A DNA stretch of 64,000 bases from Diaporthe sp. PMI_573 (Eukaryota > Ascomycota > Sordariomycetes > Diaporthales > Diaporthaceae). The notes beneath the pieces are model-generated. The model made no database searches. It saw nothing but the letters and a program-made list of their open reading frames with translations, and was not told where the DNA came from. The stretch spans positions 248,001 through 312,000 of the forward strand of contig JAJTUP010000027.1 of the NCBI GenBank assembly GCA_021399435.1, in the 5' to 3' direction. The first letter of the stretch is position 1. Each line of letters begins with the position of its first letter. This document shows positions 58,801 to 64,000 of the stretch, piece after piece. A program made the translations under genes and the position numbers.

Positions 58801-60538
58801 ATGTGTCTGCCTCTGCCAACCGAGCCTAGCGAGATTGCGGGAAGGAAGAATGTAGTAGCTCACCGTCGGAGAGCCAGACAGAGTTGGACGACATAAAAGC
58901 AAATTGCATCTGGCGTGGTTCTCAATCTCATGACACCACCACCCACCATTAAAAATGGCCACGGTGCTTGTAGATAGTAAATGGGGGGGCAGGCGACGTG
59001 CTGAATTATTGGGGCTAGGAAAAGTAATCACAGCGATTTTGGGCCGAGGCTGAAGCTACCTAGGTACCCTGACAGGAATGCAGGCCTGTAGCATAACCAT
59101 CTCCCGTTGATTTTACTCTGGATCTCATCACAGTCTATGGTGTTGATGCTTGAAGCGGACACCGACACTTCAATATAATGCCAGGCAGGCAGGGTGCCCC
59201 GGTACTAAGTAAGCACTGCCCGCTTCCGGAAGCGTTGCCACCTCGGCTTGGGACTGTAGCGACCTGAAACAACGGTGTCGGTCCCTTGGTGAGTCCCTCC
59301 AACGTCATATTGTTTGCTATCTTCGCCTTTGATCGAGGGGATACTCCCTCTTGCATCCTCATCGAAAGACGTCCAGAAGATGCGCCGGTGGATGGTTCTC
59401 GGTACCTGCCTGTCCCAGCGCTGACCAAGCCCTGCTTATCGGCAGGTCAGATGCGTCTCTCAGGGGCATGGCACTGCCTGGGGGAGGGGGTTCTTGGATC
59501 TTCCATGATAGCGGGCAATCTAGTAGGCAATCTGCTGCAGGTAGACTGACTATCTAGACAACAAAAAGGACCCCTAGCGTGGAGCAATGCTGGCTGACAG
59601 CAGGTGTGGCTGCTCCTTGGGGGCGTAGGCAGGCTGGCAGGCTGGCAGGCAGGCACGCAGTGAACCCTGCAGGTGGGACGCGAGCCCAGCGAATGAAATC
59701 TGCGGGAGGGGATCAAAGGTACGAGGGGCAAAGGGCGCTAACTCTACAAGCGGCGGCCCTCTTTTCCCCAAGGCTGCTGTGCTGGGCGCTGGGCTGCAGC
59801 CGGCAACCACAGGAGGGACGGACGTCAACACCGCCGAATCCGCATTCCTGCTCGTCTGGCCGACGTCCCTCTCCTCGCACAATACTTGCCCCTCGGACGA
59901 GAAGAACCTAACCCCCGCGGCGGCGACATCTTCCAGTGCTTCTCTCAGAATCCACGACGACTGACCAGCAATCCTTGGACGCGATTTACCTCGCAGCACC
60001 GCGCGCACAGACGAGACATAAAGTAGAAGGACGGGCACCTTTCTTTAGTGGACCATCCGTCTCCACGCTCCTTTGTACCTCCCCAGAGCAATCAGCAGGC
60101 TCGCAAGGCTTGTGCACTGTCCTGTGTCTCCTTGGTCTGCAGCCGCACCGTTGAGTCATTGGGACATCAGATCGTTGTGCCGTTGTTGTTTAGATCAAAA
60201 CCGGTACGTAAGGTGCGCGGTGCAAGCTCCAGGCGGAGGGGTCGATCGGGCCCAAGTTCGACTCAGGAACCTTACCTTTTCCACATGCCCAGCACCTGGG
60301 CCTGCTACCTACAACACCTACCTAAGGTAGCCTGCACCACATACCTACTCCAGTGCGGTCGAGAACAAGCCTGTGAATGTGATGCGAGCCGCACTTCAGC
60401 CTTCCCCCCGCTGCTGCAAACAAATTATTACGACCAACAAACTCATGTTTTTCTTCCCCCCCAGGTAACCCACACCCACCTTTACACCTCTCTGCAACCC
60501 GCCCTACGCACATATCAACCTCTTGAAAACCCGCAACC
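58801..60538. other. 1.7-kb intergenic region, LEU4 to KAP95
   Basis: No gene recognised. ACCTAGGTACC occurs at 59060 and CCTACCTAAGGTAGCC near 60317, both of the recurrent ACCTAGGT type. A GGCAGGCT tandem lies at 59628-59657. The last 150 bp, pyrimidine-rich, should be the KAP95 leader. Confidence 0.45.
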
Positions 60539-63500
60539 ATGGCGGAAGGGGCCCCTCAGATCAACGAGGTGCTTTTGAACTCGCTCTCTCCCGGTGAGTC
60601 CTCCCCTTCGACCCGGTCCACGTCGCCCGCAAACGCCGTCCACACCGTGCCGTCGCGTCACGATGCGATGCGCCCGCCGAGGACAGACCTGCTGACCACC
60701 CCGCAGACGCGAACCTTCGAAATGCTGCCGAGCAACAGCTCACACAAGCTGCCGAGAACAATTTTGTAAGGGGGAAAAACCCATCCACAACCCCCACCGA
60801 GCGCCTGTGTGCTGCCTGTACTTTGGTGACGAGCCTCACTAACCATATGCCCCTCACTTAGTCACTGTACCTCGCGACCCTCGTACAGGCACTGGCAGAT
60901 GAGAACGCCGAAGGCCCCATCCGAGCAGCCGCCGGTATCGCCTTGAAGAACGCATTCACCGCCAGAGAATTTGCAAGACAAGCAACATTACAACAAAAGT
61001 GGCTCCAGCAAACCGACGATGAGACAAAGACCCGCGTCAAGGATCTGGCCGTCCAGACCTTGTCTTCCAGCAACTCCCAGGCCGGCCAGGCGGCTGCCCA
61101 GGTCGTTGCCTCCATCGCTGCTATCGAGCTACCTCGTAACCAGTGGGCCGACCTCATGGGCGCCTTGGTCCGCAGTGTCAGCGAGGGCAACCCACACCAG
61201 AAGCAAGCCTCTCTGACAACCATCGGTTTCATCTGCGAGAGCCAGGATGCCGATCTGCGAGCGGCTCTGGTCGGCCACTCGAACGCCATCTTGACAGCCG
61301 TCGTGCAAGGCGCCCGGAAGGAGGAGACAAACAACGAGATCCGGCTCGCCGCTATCACCGCGCTGGGTGATTCTCTGGAGTTCGTCGAGAACAACTTCAA
61401 GCACGAAGGCGAACGGAATTACATCATGCAGGTGGTGTGCGAGGCCACCCAAGCCTCGGACGCTCGCATACAGCAGGGTGCTTTTGGCTGTCTAAACCGG
61501 ATCATGGCACTCTACTACGACAAGATGCGTTTCTACATGGAGAAGGCTCTGTTTGGTCTGACCATCCTCGGCATGAAGAGCGAGGATGAGGACGTCGCCA
61601 AGCTTGCCGTGGAGTTCTGGAGCACTGTCTGCGAGGAGGAGATTGCAATCGAGGATGATAACGCACAGGTAAGCCGGGTGCCTCCAGCATACCGTGCAGG
61701 GAGGGTGCAGGAACTGACATTCTTCTAGGTCGACAGCTCGGACCAAATGCGACCCTTCTACAACTTTGCCCGTGTCGCAACCAACGAGGTCGTGCCAGTC
61801 CTACTGAACCTGCTCACAAAGCAGGATGAGGACGCAGCTGATGACGAGTACAACATCTCCCGTGCTGCTTATCAGTGCCTGCAGCTCTACGCTCAGGCAG
61901 TGCAGGCGACTATCATACCCCCCGTGATCGCATTCGTGGAGGGCAATCTACGCTCAGACGACTGGCACAACCGAGATGCCGCAGTCTCTGCTTTCGGCGC
62001 CATAATGGAGGGACCTGATGAGAAGGTGCTCGAGCCAATAGTCAAGTCTGCGCTCCAAATTCTTATCCAGATGATGGAAGACTCGTCTGTTCATGTCCGG
62101 GACTCGACAGCTTACGCTCTCGGCCGCATTACGGAGGCGTGCTCAGACGCCATCGATCCCGCGACGCACCTGGATCCTTTGATTCGCTCGCTCTTCTCTG
62201 GTCTGCAGACCAACCCCAAGATGGCACCTTCGTGCTGCTGGGCGCTCATGAACCTCGCTGAGCGCTTCGCCGGCGAGCCTGGCACGCAGACCAATGCTCT
62301 CACCGGGCACTTCAACGACAGCATTCAGTCCCTTCTGACCGTCACTGCTCGGCCGGATTGTGACAACACGGTCCGTACGGCAGCCTACGAAGTTCTCAAC
62401 ATCTTTGTCCAGAATGCAGCAGAAGACTCTGTTCAGCCAGTTGCACAGCTCTCCTCCGTCATCCTCGAGCGTCTGGAGAACACGATTCCCATGCAGAGCC
62501 AGGTCGTCAGTGTCGAAGACAAGATCACTCTCGAGGACATGCAGACGAGTCTTTGCTCCGTGCTCCAGGCTATCGTTCAGCGACTGGACAAGGAGATTGT
62601 TCCCCAGGGTGACCGGATCATGCAGATCCTCCTCCAGATCCTGAGCTCTGCTGGCGCCAAGTCCAGCGTGCCCGAGGCCGCTTTTGCTGCCATCAGCGCG
62701 CTTTCCAATGCGATGGAGGAGGACTTCGTCAAGTACATGGATGCCTTCACTCCGTTCCTCTATAACGCGCTGGGCAACCAGGAAGAGCCAAGCCTGTGCT
62801 CTATGGCTATCGGCCTTGTGAGCGACATTACCCGATCGATGGGAGAGCAGAGTGCGCCATACTGCGACAGCTTCATGAACTACCTGCTCAACAACTTGAG
62901 GTCTACGGCTCTGTCCAACCAGTTCAAGCCCGCCATCCTCCAATGCTTTGGCGACATTGCGAGTGCTATTGGCGGCCACTTTGAGAAGTATTTGTCTGTC
63001 GTAGCTCAGGTCCTTCAGCAAGCAGCGACTGTTACTGCCAGTCCCGAGGGTAGCTACGAGATGTACGACTATGTCATCTCTCTACGGGAGGGCATTATGG
63101 ATGCTTGGGGCGGTATTATTGGTGCTATGAAGACCAGTTCCAAGAGTGAGCATTCTTTTTTTTTCCTTTCCTTTTTTTGGTGCGTGTGTTGGTGGGAGGG
63201 GGGGGGTTGCTCCAGAAAAGTATTGCGCTAACCATGATTCTACAGCTCAAATACTCCAAGAACACGTTACCTCTATCTTTCAGCTCCTGAATGTCATCGC
63301 CAACGACATGAACCGCAGCGAAGCTCTGATGCGGGCGTCCATGGGCGTTATCGGCGATCTCGCGGACGCGTACCCCAACGGAGAGCTGGTCGAAGCCTTC
63401 CGCCAGGACTGGGTTGCTGCGATGATCAAGGAGACACGGACCAACCGCGACTTCCAGGCTCGTACCATAGAGACAGCCCGCTGGGCTCGCGAACAGGTCA

Positions 63501-63541
63501 AGCGTCAGGTTGGTGGTACCGCCAACACAATGACGACGTGA
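60539..63541 (+). CDS. kap95: importin subunit beta-1 (karyopherin beta, Kap95)
   Basis: Five exons: 60539-60593, 60707-60765, 60862-61668, 61729-63145 and 63246-63541; introns 113, 96, 60 and 100 nt; 877 residues, close to yeast Kap95 (861). The importin-beta N-terminal domain is clear (DANLRNAAEQQLTQAAENNF), and the whole chain is built of HEAT repeats: examples are RDAAVSAFGAIMEGP, VRDSTAYALGRITEACSDAI, and MAPSCCWALMNLAERFA. An acidic loop (SVEDKITLEDMQ) sits in the middle repeats. It carries importin-alpha-bound cargo through the nuclear pore and is released by Ran-GTP. The ATG context (AACCATGGCGG) is good. Essential single-copy gene in fungi. Confidence 0.97.
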
Positions 63542-64000
63542 GCCATGCTCCCGTCGTAGCGCTCCACCCCAGCCCCACCCCACCATCATTTTCGCCTTTT
63601 TAATGACAGCCTCATGATCAATGAGCACGACACGACTCGCTCTTGCCCCTGTGCCCTCACCTCGTGGCGGGAGGCAAGAGAGCCCTGGTCGAGCGGAAGA
63701 GCGCAGCATCATGCGATCCACCCCCCCCCCCCAATCCCCATCCAGAAATCATCACATCACCAATGACACCAAGGAACAGCGGCGGCATGTGTGTACAAGT
63801 CCATACGCCCGCAACTGGAGTCGAAACACACCCCCAATACCCCATGACACTACACTTACAACACTTTGGAAGCCACTGCTGCTTTTGTTATCTTGCCTAT
63901 TCGAAGAGACCATCCTCAATATTCCAGACCAGGAGGCAAGGTGAATAGAGAATCATGTATTGACCTGCTACGGCCGGGCAAATCGAACGTCATGTAGAGA
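63542..64000. other. 3' flank of KAP95
   Basis: Contains the KAP95 3' untranslated region and a run of 12 C at 63721-63732. No further gene is recognised before the window ends. Confidence 0.5.

Overview
The window is a stretch of nuclear chromosome from a filamentous ascomycete (Pezizomycotina), most likely a sordariomycete. The evidence is short introns (about 50-130 nt) with GT...AG ends and CTNAC-like branch sites, GC-rich coding regions, a four-exon translation elongation factor 1-alpha gene with the long poly-C second intron typical of this group, an intron-containing nuclear tRNA-Cys, a Zn2Cys6 regulator, a secreted pectin-degrading lyase, and 'ACCTACCTAGGTA'-like motifs scattered through promoters. 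There are no operons. Twenty protein genes and one tRNA gene can be supported. Coordinates for multi-exon genes are the start-to-stop span; exons and introns are given in the evidence and were placed by eye from reading frame, splice signals and remembered family sequence.

Left third (1-24 kb), mostly housekeeping: an RS-rich splicing-associated protein (-) divergent from the kinetochore protein Sos7 (+); tef1 (+); the mitochondrial membrane regulator SLS1 (-) divergent from the SMC5/6 subunit NSE3 (+); the 96-residue SF3b subunit 5 (-); the LYR protein ISD11 (-); a cysteine-rich MYND-like protein (-) divergent from a large conserved nuclear protein of unknown function (+) that seems to carry a one-base frame break; and phosphoserine phosphatase SER2 (-).

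Middle (24-46 kb): fumarase (-) with an apparent mitochondrial leader and a second internal start; PAPS reductase (+); an AT-rich island with tandem repeats next to a split tRNA-Cys and a degenerate copy of its 3' half; a secreted, probably GPI-anchored, two-domain fasciclin protein (+); a small mitochondrial membrane protein (-); a DHHC palmitoyltransferase of the Erf2 type (+); a PL4 rhamnogalacturonan lyase (+); a short-chain dehydrogenase (+); and the histone-fold transcription repressor NC2-beta (+).

Right third (46-64 kb): a cytochrome P450 (-) and a Zn2Cys6 transcription factor (+), head to head across 3.3 kb of simple-sequence-rich DNA; 2-isopropylmalate synthase LEU4 (+) with two Gcn4/Cpc1-type sites upstream; and importin-beta KAP95 (+).

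The most unusual observation is that three introns in two unrelated genes (two in the fasciclin gene, one in the PL4 lyase) are nearly the same sequence, as expected of introner-like elements, that is, introns that spread by copying. Two other fasciclin introns resemble each other at both ends and may be a second family.
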